Source: CAIVVT01 sp052145115
GTDB taxonomy: Bacteria > Acidobacteriota > Terriglobia > Bryobacterales > Bryobacteraceae
DNA: 64,000 bases
Assembly: GCA_052145115.1 (NCBI GenBank)
Contig: JBKQPG010000044.1
Location: 62,001 to 126,000 of the forward strand
Direction: 5' to 3'
The translations under genes were made by a program, and so were the position numbers. The notes under the pieces are model-generated. The model searched no databases and was not told the DNA's origin. It saw only the letters and a list, made by a program, of their open reading frames with translations. Below are positions 8,672 through 17,022 of the stretch, piece after piece; position 1 is the first letter of the stretch, and every line of letters begins with the position of its first letter.

Positions 8672-10006
8672 ATGAACCGAGCATTCAAGTACGTCGTTGT
8701 GGGCGTTTCCAGTCTCCTGGTGGCGCTGATTCTGGCTGGCTCGCTGGTGGGCCAGAGCCGGCAGGCGGCCGAGGATCCGTCGGCGCCGTACCGCCATCTG
8801 AGCGTCTACGCCGAGGTCTTCGCCAAAATCAAGTCGGATTACGTGGAAGAGCCCGACATGAAGAATGTCACGCTGGGCGCGATCAACGGGCTGCTGGTCT
8901 CAATCGATCCTTTCGCCAGCTATCTGAACGCCGACCAGTATCAGCAATACATGCAGGCCAAGCAACTCCAGCGCGCCAGCGTCGGGCTGGTGCTCAGCCG
9001 CAAGTACGTCTATGACATCAATGTCGTGGACGCGATTCCCGGATCCCCGGCTGACAAAGCGGGCTTTTCGACCGGCGACATGATCGATTCGATCAATGGC
9101 ATCCAGACCCGTGACATGCCGCTGGCCTTTGCCGACCTGCTGCTGGAGGGCGATCCAGGAACGACCGTCGATGTGACGGTCCTGCGCCTGCGCAAGCCCG
9201 ACCCGGTCACCATCAAGCTGACCCGCGCTGAGATCAAGTCGCCGCCACTGGTGGCGCGGATGGCCGACGACCAGACCGGCCTGGTGCAGATCTATGAGCT
9301 GAACGCCGGCGCGGCGGACCGCGTGGCGGCGGCCGTCAAGGATCTCGAGAAACGCGGCGCCAGGCGCCTGGTGTTGGACCTGCGCCACGACACGGTGGGC
9401 GCGGAGGACGAGGGCATCGCCCTGGCCAATCTGTTTCTGGACAAAGGGACCATCGCCACTCTGCAAGGCCAGAAGTTTCCCAAGCAGACGTTTGAAGCCG
9501 GCCCGTCGAAGCGGATCTTCAGCGGCCCGGTGGTGGTGCTGACCAATCGCGGCACGCTGGGCGGAGCGGAGATCGCCGCCGCTGCGCTGGCCGACAACCA
9601 GCGCGCGCAGGTGGTCGGCGAGCGCACTTTCGGCGATGCGGCCGTCCGGAAAATCCTCCGCACCGAGGACGGCGGAGCGATCTTGATGGCCGTGGCGAAG
9701 TATTACTCGCCGGCCGGCAAGGCCATCCAGGACACCGGCGTCGTGCCGGCTTACATGGTCAACGATATCGAAGGCCAACCCCTGGAAGAGGAAGAAGTCG
9801 GACCGCCGGAAGAGCCGGCCCCGCAGGCTCCCAGAAAGCCCGGCGAGGACCCGGTGCTCAAGAAGGCGCTCGAGGTGCTGAACGGCGCGGCGCCGGTCAG
9901 TGCCGCCAAAACCTCAACCGAATCGGCGGTCCCGTCGCCGCCCGTCACCCTCCCCACAGACGCGGTGAAAGACCACGCCGACCAGGGGAAGAAGAAACTC
10001 CCTTAG
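8672..10006 (+). CDS. S41 (C-terminal processing protease) homologue lacking the catalytic Ser and Lys
   Basis: 444 residues: N-terminal signal anchor (about 7-27), S41 N-terminal helices, a PDZ domain (about 100-175, with VVDAIPGSPADKAGFSTGDMI), then the S41 core. In Ctp proteases the catalytic Ser lies in the motif G-T/S-A-S-A-S-E; here the aligned segment is GTLGGAE (294-300), putting Gly297 at the nucleophile position. The catalytic Lys in TFGKG is replaced: TFGDA, Asp322. The 25-residue spacing of the two sites is kept. The fold and PDZ are intact, so this is probably a non-proteolytic scaffold or regulator in the periplasm. The C-terminal tail is Pro/Glu/Lys-rich. The ATG at 8672 precedes the signal anchor; a longer upstream frame has no family content. 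Confidence 0.88.
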   Translation: MNRAFKYVVVGVSSLLVALILAGSLVGQSRQAAEDPSAPYRHLSVYAEVFAKIKSDYVEEPDMKNVTLGAINGLLVSIDPFASYLNADQYQQYMQAKQLQRASVGLVLSRKYVYDINVVDAIPGSPADKAGFSTGDMIDSINGIQTRDMPLAFADLLLEGDPGTTVDVTVLRLRKPDPVTIKLTRAEIKSPPLVARMADDQTGLVQIYELNAGAADRVAAAVKDLEKRGARRLVLDLRHDTVGAEDEGIALANLFLDKGTIATLQGQKFPKQTFEAGPSKRIFSGPVVVLTNRGTLGGAEIAAAALADNQRAQVVGERTFGDAAVRKILRTEDGGAILMAVAKYYSPAGKAIQDTGVVPAYMVNDIEGQPLEEEEVGPPEEPAPQAPRKPGEDPVLKKALEVLNGAAPVSAAKTSTESAVPSPPVTLPTDAVKDHADQGKKKLP

Positions 10007-10134
10007 CCCGCGTTTCATCTGATTCGATTGGACGGCCATCTCCGGCGGGCGGCCCGAGCCGCCGGGGCGGGATGCGCACGACACGCTGCGAAGGCTCATA
10101 ATGGAATTGGGAAGCAAGGTTGGGAACGATCGAC

Positions 10135-10482
10135 ATGCCTTTGTATGAGTACAAATGCGGCAAGTGCAATGAGGTCTTTGAAGTTCTGCAGAGGTTTTCG
10201 GATGCCCCGCTGAAGGTTCACGACGGCTGCGGCGGCCGGGTCCAGCGCCTGATGACGGCGCCCTCTTTTCAATTCAAGGGGAGCGGCTGGTACGCGACCG
10301 ATTACGCCAAAAAGGGCGGGCCCAACGGCGGATCGAACGGCAACAAGAGCGAATCGGACGGCAAGCCGCCGGCGGAAACGGGCAAGGAAGCGGCGAAGGA
10401 AACCGCTTCCAAGACCAAGGAATCTTCCTCCAGCAGCTCCACGAGCAACACTTCCACGCCGCCCGCGGCGCCGCCCAAGTAG
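10135..10482 (+). CDS. FmdB-family zinc-ribbon protein
   Basis: 115 residues beginning MPLYEYKCGKC, the invariant FmdB start. The ribbon uses C8/C11 and a second pair that here reads HDGC (His29, Cys32) rather than CxxC, so a His may replace one ligand. LMTAPSFQFKGSGWYATDYA is the conserved FmdB C-terminal segment of the ribbon domain. The last 45 residues are a Lys/Glu/Ser/Thr-rich low-complexity tail ending in Pro/Ala repeats. FmdB proteins are small putative regulators of unclear function. The start is fixed by the MPLYEY motif; an upstream in-frame ATG at 10120 is less likely. Confidence 0.88.
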   Translation: MPLYEYKCGKCNEVFEVLQRFSDAPLKVHDGCGGRVQRLMTAPSFQFKGSGWYATDYAKKGGPNGGSNGNKSESDGKPPAETGKEAAKETASKTKESSSSSSTSNTSTPPAAPPK

Positions 10483-10514
10483 CCCTGCCAAGGCTGCGGC
10501 GGATCCGCTCAAGC

Positions 10515-11393
10515 CTAGAACATCTCCTCGCGCCCTCTTCTGCCGAGTCCCGCCGGCCGCGCGAGAAGAAAAGCGCCGACCCCCGCCAGCACGGCCACAA
10601 CAATTCCCGCCACCACGTCCGCGGCAAATTGGTAACGGCCATAAACACCCGCCAGCGCCGCCAGCAAGGCTAACGCCAGCCCGGCCCAGCCCACCGCCCG
10701 CCACCGTTTCAGCAGCCGCAAAAGGGCCAACGGCACGGCGAAAGCCACGGCGATGCGTGCGCTCGGGAACGTGCCGCCGCGGCCGCCGGCGTAGTTGACC
10801 AGCCCCAGCGTGACGCGCCGCAGCCACGTCTCGGGCGGCAGCAGATCGCCGGGGAAAACCAGGCGCGGCGGCTCCATCGGGATCCACGGCCAGATGGCGA
10901 ACACGCTCAGCGCGGCCAGCAGCACGGCGCTCCAGGCGTCGTCGATCCGCTCCCGCTCATCAGCCCTGTAGAACAGCAGCACCATCGCCACCGGCAACAT
11001 GGCGGCCAGCAGGTACGCCGCTTCGAGCGTGCCCGGAACCAGCGGCGCGCCGCCGTCCAGCAACTGTTTCAGACCGCTGTCGACCAGCACCGCCCGGTCC
11101 CATTGCCGCAGCGCCATCTCCGCATCGCCCGGAGTGTGGACCACGCTCAGCCAGGAGGCCTCGCGCAGAGCCACCAGCAGCGCCGCCAGCGGCCACCAGT
11201 CGCGCACTCGGTCCAGCAGGTGGAAGCCGCGCCCCGGGTGCGCCCAGGCGAACAGGCAGGACCACCCCGCCAGCGCCAGGTTCAGCGGCAGGATCAGCCA
11301 CTGCGGCCCTGCCGGCGCATGGATCGCGAACGCCGCCGCGGCCATGTAAAGGAAGAAGAAGTCGAGCAGCAGTTCAGAGCGCCGGAATCGCAT
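10515..11393 (-). CDS. PAP2-superfamily-like membrane protein with degenerate active site
   Basis: 292 residues with several membrane helices. The C-terminal half resembles the membrane PAP2/inositol-phosphorylceramide-synthase phosphatases: GTFPSARIAVAFAVPLAL corresponds to the PSGH/PSxH motif and GVYGRYQFAADVVAGI to the SRxxxxxHxxxD motif. In both, the catalytic His is gone: position 213 is Arg (codon CGC) and the second aligned position is Gln. It may be a non-catalytic lipid-binding membrane protein, or a distant family that only resembles PAP2. It is convergent with fmdB and divergent from the oxidoreductase at 11514. Confidence 0.6.
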   Translation of the reverse strand: MRFRRSELLLDFFFLYMAAAAFAIHAPAGPQWLILPLNLALAGWSCLFAWAHPGRGFHLLDRVRDWWPLAALLVALREASWLSVVHTPGDAEMALRQWDRAVLVDSGLKQLLDGGAPLVPGTLEAAYLLAAMLPVAMVLLFYRADERERIDDAWSAVLLAALSVFAIWPWIPMEPPRLVFPGDLLPPETWLRRVTLGLVNYAGGRGGTFPSARIAVAFAVPLALLRLLKRWRAVGWAGLALALLAALAGVYGRYQFAADVVAGIVVAVLAGVGAFLLARPAGLGRRGREEMF

Positions 11394-11513
11394 CAGGAGT
11401 CGTTCCCCTGTTCCCGCGCCGGCTGGGCCTGTTTTCGCATCGCGGCTCTCAGCTTATCTCATCGGCACGACGCCTCCGCATCGCCAGACTCGATCCGCAA
11501 TAGAATAATTGCC

Positions 11514-12857
11514 ATGGCATCTTCCCGCCGACATTTTCTGCAAGCCAGCGGCGCGGCCGGCCTCGCGCTTCCGGCCGCCGTGGCGCGACAGGCCGCCTCA
11601 AGCCCCAACGGCCGCATTCAATTCGCCACCATCGGCTGCGGCATCATGGGCCAGGGCGACACCGCGACCGCCATCAGCGTGCCCGGCACGAAGCTGATGG
11701 CCGTGTGCGACGTCTACCAGGGCCGCCTGACCCGCGCCCGCGAGCAGTGGGGCCAGGACATCTTCACCACGCGCGACTATCGCCAGGTCCTGGCCCGCTC
11801 CGACATCGACGCCGTGATCGTCGCCACCCCGGACCACTGGCATGCGCAAATTGCCGCCGAGGCCATCGAGGCCGGCAAGGACGTCTACGTCCAGAAGCCG
11901 ATGGTCAAGCGCTGGCAGGACGGCCACCGCCTCATCGAGGCCTCGAGGCAGAACGGCCGCATCCTGCAGGTCGGCAGCCAGAGAGTCAGCTCGGTGGTCT
12001 ACCAGAAGGCCCAGGAACTATTCCGCTCCGGCGCTATCGGCACGCTGAACATGGTCGAGGCGTGGATCGACCGCAACTCGGCTCAGGGCGCGTGGCGCTA
12101 CTCGATCCCGCCCGACGCCAGTCCGCAGACCATCGATTGGGACCGCTTCCTCGGCAGCGCGCCCCAGCGACCCTTCGAGCCGCAGCGCCTGTTCCAGTGG
12201 AGAAACTGGAACGACTACGGCACCGGCGTCGCCGGCGACCTGTTCGTCCACCTGTTCACCGGCATCCATTTCATCACCAGCTCGCTCGGTCCCGTGCGCG
12301 CCTTCGCCGCCGGAGGCATCTACTTCTGGAAGGGCGATCGCGACGCGCCCGACATCATGCTCGGCCTGTACGATTACGAGCGCAGCGACCAGCATCCGGC
12401 CTTCAACCTGGCCCTGCGAGTGAACTTCGTCTGCGGAGGCGGAGAGACCGCCGGATTCAAGTTCACCGGCAGCGACGCCGTCATGACCATCGGCAACGGC
12501 GTCACGCTGAGCCGTCCGCCCAAGGAGGCCGGGCCGGGCACGACGGCCGGTGGATTCTCCCGCGCCACGGCGCAAACGATCCTCGCCGAATACCGTCGCA
12601 AATATCCCGAGAAGCCGGTCACTGCCGGGACCCTCGAGCCAGTCGAAGAGGAGCACTTTGCCGCGCCGCGCCGCTATTCGGACGACTTCGCGCATCACAC
12701 CACCTTTTTCAACGCGGTCCGCTCGCGCCAGCCGGTCATTGAGGACGCCGAGTTCGGCCTGCGCGCCGCCGGTCCGGCGCTGCTGGCCAACATGAGTTAC
12801 TACGAGGGCCGCATCCAGCATTGGGACCCCGTGAAAATGCGGGTCGTCGAGGCCTAG
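11514..12857 (+). CDS. Tat-exported Gfo/Idh/MocA-family oxidoreductase
   Basis: 447 residues. The N terminus has a twin-arginine signal (SRRHFLQASG, residues 3-12) followed by an Ala-rich hydrophobic stretch, so the folded cofactor-loaded enzyme is expected to be exported. The Rossmann fold follows (FATIGCGIMGQGDTA) with DAVIVATPDHWHA. The usual EKP motif reads QKP (DVYVQKPMVK). The C-terminal dehydrogenase domain has the IPPDASPQTIDWDRFLG segment typical of the secreted acidobacterial/planctomycete subgroup. It should oxidise or reduce a sugar or sugar acid with a bound nicotinamide. The gene is followed after 18 bp by a paralogue without a Tat signal. The ATG at 11514 is chosen because it directly precedes the Tat motif. 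Confidence 0.9.
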   Translation: MASSRRHFLQASGAAGLALPAAVARQAASSPNGRIQFATIGCGIMGQGDTATAISVPGTKLMAVCDVYQGRLTRAREQWGQDIFTTRDYRQVLARSDIDAVIVATPDHWHAQIAAEAIEAGKDVYVQKPMVKRWQDGHRLIEASRQNGRILQVGSQRVSSVVYQKAQELFRSGAIGTLNMVEAWIDRNSAQGAWRYSIPPDASPQTIDWDRFLGSAPQRPFEPQRLFQWRNWNDYGTGVAGDLFVHLFTGIHFITSSLGPVRAFAAGGIYFWKGDRDAPDIMLGLYDYERSDQHPAFNLALRVNFVCGGGETAGFKFTGSDAVMTIGNGVTLSRPPKEAGPGTTAGGFSRATAQTILAEYRRKYPEKPVTAGTLEPVEEEHFAAPRRYSDDFAHHTTFFNAVRSRQPVIEDAEFGLRAAGPALLANMSYYEGRIQHWDPVKMRVVEA

Positions 12858-12875
12858 CCGGGAGGACAAATCATC

Positions 12876-14126
12876 ATGATGGCCAACGACAAAATCAGAG
12901 TTGCCGTGATTGGACCCGGCGGCATGGGCCAGGGCGACACGCACGACGCTTCCATCGTTCCGGGCGTCGAGATCGTCGCCGCGGCCGACATTTATGACTC
13001 CCGGCTCGAGCGCATGAAGGAGACTTATCCCGGCATCGCAACCACCCGCGATTATCGCGAGCTGATCGCGCGCCGCGATATCGACGCCGTCATCATAGCC
13101 ACGCCCGACCACTGGCACGCCCGCATCTCCATCGACGCCCTCGCCGCGGGCAAGGACGTCTATTGCGAGAAGCCGATGGTGCAGAAAATCGAGGATGGCC
13201 GGCGCGTCATCGAGGCCTGGAAAAAGAGCGGCCGCATCTTCCAGATGGGTTCCCAGTACGCCTCCGCGCTGGCCTTTCAGAAGATCCGCCAGATGCTCGC
13301 CGCGGGCGCCATCGGCGAGCTGAACAGCGTCGAATGCTGGCTCGACCGCAACACCGCCATGGGTGCGTGGCAGTATTCGATCCCGCCCGACGCCAGCCCG
13401 CAGAACATCGACTGGGAGCGCTTCCTCGGCCCCGCGCCCAAGCACCCCTTTGACCCCATCCGCCTGTTCCGCTGGCGCAACTACCGCGACTACGGCACGG
13501 CCGTGGCCGGCGACCTGTACGTGCACCTGTTCACCGGCCTGCACACCGCCACCGGCGCGCTGGGTCCGCACCAGATCTTCTCTACCGGCGGATTGCGTTA
13601 CTGGAACGACGGCCGCGATGTGCCCGACACGCAGGTCGGCATCATCGACTACGCGAAATCGGAACGGCATCCGCAGTTCCAGTTCATGCTGCGGGTCAAT
13701 TTCAAGAGCTCCAAGGCCGACGAGGATTTCGGCTACCGCTTCATCGGCAGCGAGGGCACGATTACCACCGACACTGCAACCGTCACCCTGAATCGCGTCC
13801 CGCGCGAGAAGGAGCCAGGCAACACGGCCGACACGTTCTCCAAACAGACCGAGCAGGAGTACCTGCGCGCGTATCGCGAAAAGTATCCGCTGCCGCCCGT
13901 CACCTCGGCCAGCCTGGGCGGCCCGTCGCTTGAGAAGTTCACCTCGCCCCGCGACGCGCACCGCATTCACGTCGCCAATTTCTTCGAAGCCGTGCGCACC
14001 CGCCAGCCGTTCTTCGAGGACGCCGAGTTCGGCTTCCGCGCCACCGGCCCGGCGCTGCTGTGCAACACCAGCTACTTCGAGGGCCGCATCTGCCATTGGG
14101 ACCCCGTCACCATGACGGCGTCCTGA
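12876..14126 (+). CDS. Cytoplasmic Gfo/Idh/MocA-family oxidoreductase, paralogue of the upstream gene
   Basis: 416 residues. The Rossmann loop VIGPGGMGQGDTHDA lies right at the N terminus, with no signal peptide. DVYCEKPMVQ carries the canonical EKP motif, and IPPDASPQNIDWERFLG repeats the signature of the upstream paralogue. The two proteins align along their whole length, so this is a tandem duplication with divergence in targeting. A GGGAGG Shine-Dalgarno lies about 10 bp before the ATG pair at 12876/12879. The pair may act on the same sugar type in two compartments, or the exported one on a substrate that the cytoplasmic one cannot reach (inference). Confidence 0.9.
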   Translation: MMANDKIRVAVIGPGGMGQGDTHDASIVPGVEIVAAADIYDSRLERMKETYPGIATTRDYRELIARRDIDAVIIATPDHWHARISIDALAAGKDVYCEKPMVQKIEDGRRVIEAWKKSGRIFQMGSQYASALAFQKIRQMLAAGAIGELNSVECWLDRNTAMGAWQYSIPPDASPQNIDWERFLGPAPKHPFDPIRLFRWRNYRDYGTAVAGDLYVHLFTGLHTATGALGPHQIFSTGGLRYWNDGRDVPDTQVGIIDYAKSERHPQFQFMLRVNFKSSKADEDFGYRFIGSEGTITTDTATVTLNRVPREKEPGNTADTFSKQTEQEYLRAYREKYPLPPVTSASLGGPSLEKFTSPRDAHRIHVANFFEAVRTRQPFFEDAEFGFRATGPALLCNTSYFEGRICHWDPVTMTAS

Positions 14127-14130
14127 TCCG

Positions 14131-14890
14131 CTTGACGCGCGGGTGTAGCATCAATCAGGGAACCCGCATTTGCGGGCTACCAAGAGCGTTCTTTGAAAAC
14201 CGAATAACTGGCGAAACATTGCCCGAAAGATAGCCTCTTAAGTCTTTGGATCCAAAAAGCAAAGTCGATATTTAGCTTTGTTCCTCCAAAAATGTGTTTT
14301 TGCATCGTGGTGCAGACATTTTGTCTGCCGCGTCGGCGTTCGTGCCGTCGTTTGGTCCCCCCCAGCCCGGTCCCATCTTCAGCGCCTGGTCTTTCGACCT
14401 GCCGACGCCCCGGTCAAACCAGCTTGACAGCGGGCGTAGCATCAATCAGGGAGTCCGCATTTGCGGGCCAATAAGAGTGTTCTTTGAAAACCGAATAACT
14501 GGCGAATACCTGCCCGAAAGATAGCCTTCTAAGTCTTTGGATCTAAAAAGTAAAGTCGATATTTGGCTTTGTTCCTCCAAAAAACGTGTTTTTGCTTCGT
14601 GGCGCAGACATTCTTGCCTGCCGCCTCGGCATTCGTGCCGACGTTTGGTCCCCCCCAGCCCGGTCCCATCTTCAGCGCCTGGTCTTTCGACCTGCCGACG
14701 CCCCGGTCAAACCAGCTTGACAGCGGGTCTACGCTGAGGGTGGTGGCACGTCTCTGCGGCCCGCCATCCCCGCTCTTTGAAAATTCGAATAAGTAGCGAA
14801 CATAGAATCGAAAGATAGGAACGAAGTCATTCATTTTAAAACATATAAATGGCAATTGGCTTTGTTTCGCATTTTTTGTTTTTTCGCGCC
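14131..14890. repeat. Imperfect tandem repeat, about 292-bp unit, two full copies and a decayed third
   Basis: Copy 1 (14131-14422) and copy 2 (14423-14715) are nearly identical along their length, each starting with CTTGAC and containing GCATCAATCAGGGA, TTCTTTGAAAACCGAATAAC, GAAAGATAGCC and a small GCAGACAtt...TGTCTGC-like hairpin near the end (clearest in copy 1). Copy 3 (from 14716) loses the first part but keeps CTTTGAAAAttCGAATAA, CGAAAGATAGG and GGCTTTGTTtCgcatTTTTtGTTTTT. The repeat is less GC-rich than the genes beside it and has no plausible coding frame; open frames inside it only reflect the repeat. It fills the gap between the oxidoreductase pair and the barrel gene. Confidence 0.85.
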
Positions 14891-15002
14891 GCCAGCGCCG
14901 CCGTTGTCACAACTGCAAACTCCGGCTGGCGCCGTCCCGGAACCCGGTCACAGCCCCGTCACACGCCTTGACTCCGTTCTCGATCGAGCCCACGATGGAG
15001 GT

Positions 15003-15638
15003 ATGCGGAGAACATTTTTGTCGCTTTTTGTTCTCGCCTGCATCGCCCTGCCGCTGCAGGCTCAGCTGCCGCTGGGCTTCGGTTTGAAAGGCGGCGCGCG
15101 CCTGACGGACTTCACCGCGAGTTCCAGTGACGTCACCACGGCGGACCACGTTTATACGATCGGCCCCTACGCCGAGCTGAGACTGCCCTTCGGTCTCTCC
15201 ATCGAGGCCGACCTGCTCTATAAGAAATCCGGCTCGACGCTCGTGAACATCGTCCCGCTCACCGGCCTGGCGTCGCTCCAACAATTCGACATGGATTCCT
15301 TCGATGTGCCGCTCCTCTTGAAGAAGAAATTCGACACCGGCATGATCTTTCGCCCGTTCGTCGAAGCGGGCCTGGCCAACCGCTATTCCACCGGCATCCC
15401 GGGGCCATTTTTCACCATGCCCACGCCGATTGGCGGCAACCCGGCCTATGGCCTCTACACCTCCACCACCAGCGGCTGGCAGGAGGGCCTGGTGCTCGGC
15501 GGCGGCGTGCAGTTCAAGATTCTGATGGTGAAGATCTCCGGCGAATTACGCTGGTCGCGCTACGGTAACATCTCGGCCAGCACGGTGCCCAAGCTCAACG
15601 CCAACCAGGCCGAGCTGCTTCTCGGCATCGGCCTCTGA
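15003..15638 (+). CDS. Outer-membrane beta-barrel protein
   Basis: 211 residues. The signal peptide (1-20, ending LPLQAQ) is followed by the alternating strands of a small barrel: LGFGLKGGARLTDF, YTIGPYAELRLPFGLSIEADLLY, IFRPFVEAGLANRYS, KILMVKISGELRWSRYG and a terminal AELLLGIGL strand. It matches the general OmpA-barrel/OMP_b-brl type; the ligand is unknown. The chosen ATG has a GGAGG unusually close (about one base away), so the exact start is less certain than the gene. It is convergent with the thiamine-binding gene, separated by a strong hairpin. Confidence 0.78.
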   Translation: MRRTFLSLFVLACIALPLQAQLPLGFGLKGGARLTDFTASSSDVTTADHVYTIGPYAELRLPFGLSIEADLLYKKSGSTLVNIVPLTGLASLQQFDMDSFDVPLLLKKKFDTGMIFRPFVEAGLANRYSTGIPGPFFTMPTPIGGNPAYGLYTSTTSGWQEGLVLGGGVQFKILMVKISGELRWSRYGNISASTVPKLNANQAELLLGIGL

Positions 15639-15676
15639 AGCGCGGCGGCCCGGATTAAAGCGCCGGCCGCCGCGCT
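15639..15676. terminator. Bidirectional hairpin between convergent genes
   Basis: AGCGCGGCGGCC at 15639-15650 pairs perfectly with GGCCGCCGCGCT at 15665-15676 (12-bp stem, 14-base loop). It sits between the stop codons of two convergent genes and touches the stop of the leftward one. No clear U-tract follows on either side, so it may act as a barrier or a weak terminator. Confidence 0.55.
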
Positions 15677-15975
15677 CAGCCCAGCTTTGCTTCCACGCTG
15701 CGGATCTTGTCTTCCATCGTCTGCTCGCGGTCCACGCGCGTTCCGAAACGCAGGCTGCTCGAGATGCGCGCCACGCCCATCGCGTGCAGCGCTTCGTGAC
15801 AGCGTTTGATCGCGCCGAAGACGTCGTCCCACTCGCCTTCGAGGTTCGTGCCGTAGGCGTGGAGCTTCGTCTTGAGGCCCGCCGCGGCGAAGATGCGCTC
15901 GCAGACGCTGACTTCCCTGGAGACCGAGACGCCGATCCCGATCGGAATCACGCACACGTCGGCAATGACTTTCAT
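15676..15975 (-). CDS. Thiamine-binding protein, MTH1187 family
   Basis: 99 residues. MKVIADVCVIPIGIGVSVSR and AYGTNLEGEWDDVFGAIKRC are the typical beta-alpha-beta segments of the MTH1187/YkoF-like fold, whose members bind thiamine or related compounds. The ATG at 15973-15975 has a well-placed AAGGAGG; a second ATG 18 bp upstream is less likely. The Gly/Glu-containing loop LEGEWD lies where the family usually has its ligand contact. Cytoplasmic and small, probably monocistronic or co-transcribed with larE upstream. Confidence 0.82.
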   Translation of the reverse strand: MKVIADVCVIPIGIGVSVSREVSVCERIFAAAGLKTKLHAYGTNLEGEWDDVFGAIKRCHEALHAMGVARISSSLRFGTRVDREQTMEDKIRSVEAKLG

Positions 15976-16017
15976 GCACCCTCCTTGTGCCATCTTCTGC
16001 GTTCTGAAGGCGGGCGG

Positions 16018-16905
16018 CTAGCGCCCAGTGGAGTCTGCGGCCGGCAGGACTTCGTTCATCGATCCCTGGCGGTAGCCGTCCAGGTCCAGCGTGACGTATT
16101 GGAAGCCTAACCCCTTCAGCCGGCGTGAGATCTCGTCGAAGACCTGCAGCGATAGAGCGCGCGGCAGCTCGGCGCGGGCGATCTCGACCCGCACCAGCTC
16201 CGCCGAGTGGTACCGCACCCGGAACTGGCGGAAGCCGAGTTCCTTAAGCGCTTCCTCGGCGTTTTCGACCAGCCGGATGTTGGCTGGCGTGACCTCCGTG
16301 CCGTAGGCCACGCGCGAGCTGAGGCAGGCCGCCGCCGGGCGGTCCCAGGTGGGCAGGCCAGCCAGCCGGGAAAGCTCGCGAATCTCGGCCTTGCTCAGGC
16401 CAGCCTCCACCAGTGGGGCTTGCACGGCGTGGCTTTGCGCCGCCTTCTGGCCCGGGCGATAGTCGCCCAGGTCGTCGGTGTTGACACCGTAGACGATCGC
16501 CTGGCCGGCGGCCAGACTCAGCTCCAAAACCGGGGCGATCTCCTCCATGCGCCGGAACAGCTCGTCCTTGCAGTGGAAACAACGGTCGGGATTGTTGGCC
16601 GCATAGGCCGGATTCTCAAATTCGCGGGTCTCAATGATCTCGTGGCGGATGCCGAACTGGCGCGCGAATTCGATCGCCTCGCGCATGTGCGAGCGGGGCA
16701 CCGAAGGCGAATCGGCGGTCACGGCGACGGCATTTCCGCCCAGCGCCTGGTGCGCGGCCCAGGCCAGGTAGGCCGAATCGGTCCCGCCAGAGTAGGCCAC
16801 CAGCACGCGGCCCATGGCGCGCAGGATCGCGAACAGCCGCTCCTGCTTGGCCTGCAGCGCGGACGGGTCCAGCGCGGCCGCGGCGAGAGTCACCAGTCCG
16901 CTCAT
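16018..16905 (-). CDS. larE: ATP-dependent sacrificial sulfur transferase LarE
   Basis: 295 residues. The PP-loop ATP pyrophosphatase motif SGGTDS is at 39-44, NPDRCFHCKDELF at about 105-117, and AACLSSRVAYG at 192-202 contains Cys194, which aligns with the cysteine that LarE sacrifices to make the nickel-pincer nucleotide cofactor of lactate racemase. LarE works with LarB and LarC; neither is in this window, so the partners are elsewhere or the protein has another sulfur-transfer role. Two starts are possible: the ATG at 16903-16905 used here, and one at 16930-16932. A TATAAT sequence lies only a few bases upstream of the chosen ATG, which might make the short form leaderless. Confidence 0.88.
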   Translation of the reverse strand: MSGLVTLAAAALDPSALQAKQERLFAILRAMGRVLVAYSGGTDSAYLAWAAHQALGGNAVAVTADSPSVPRSHMREAIEFARQFGIRHEIIETREFENPAYAANNPDRCFHCKDELFRRMEEIAPVLELSLAAGQAIVYGVNTDDLGDYRPGQKAAQSHAVQAPLVEAGLSKAEIRELSRLAGLPTWDRPAAACLSSRVAYGTEVTPANIRLVENAEEALKELGFRQFRVRYHSAELVRVEIARAELPRALSLQVFDEISRRLKGLGFQYVTLDLDGYRQGSMNEVLPAADSTGR

Positions 16906-17022
16906 GCAGTCATTATAGCCATTTAAGTCCATTTAGCAGGTTCTGCCTGCCGGCATCGGAACGAAATCACCCCAACGCTGCAGCGGCCTCGGGCCAGGCC
17001 TGATGCGGGTCGGGACGGGCGC

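Noticed and set aside
12018..14096. 692-codon open frame on the minus strand across the two oxidoreductase genes
   Set aside because: It is antisense to two clear Gfo/Idh/MocA genes and its product has no family motif. GC-rich codon use leaves the opposite strand open.
14131..14890. Small hypothetical proteins in the tandem repeat
   Set aside because: The frames exist in each copy only because the DNA is repeated; no ribosome site or motif supports them.
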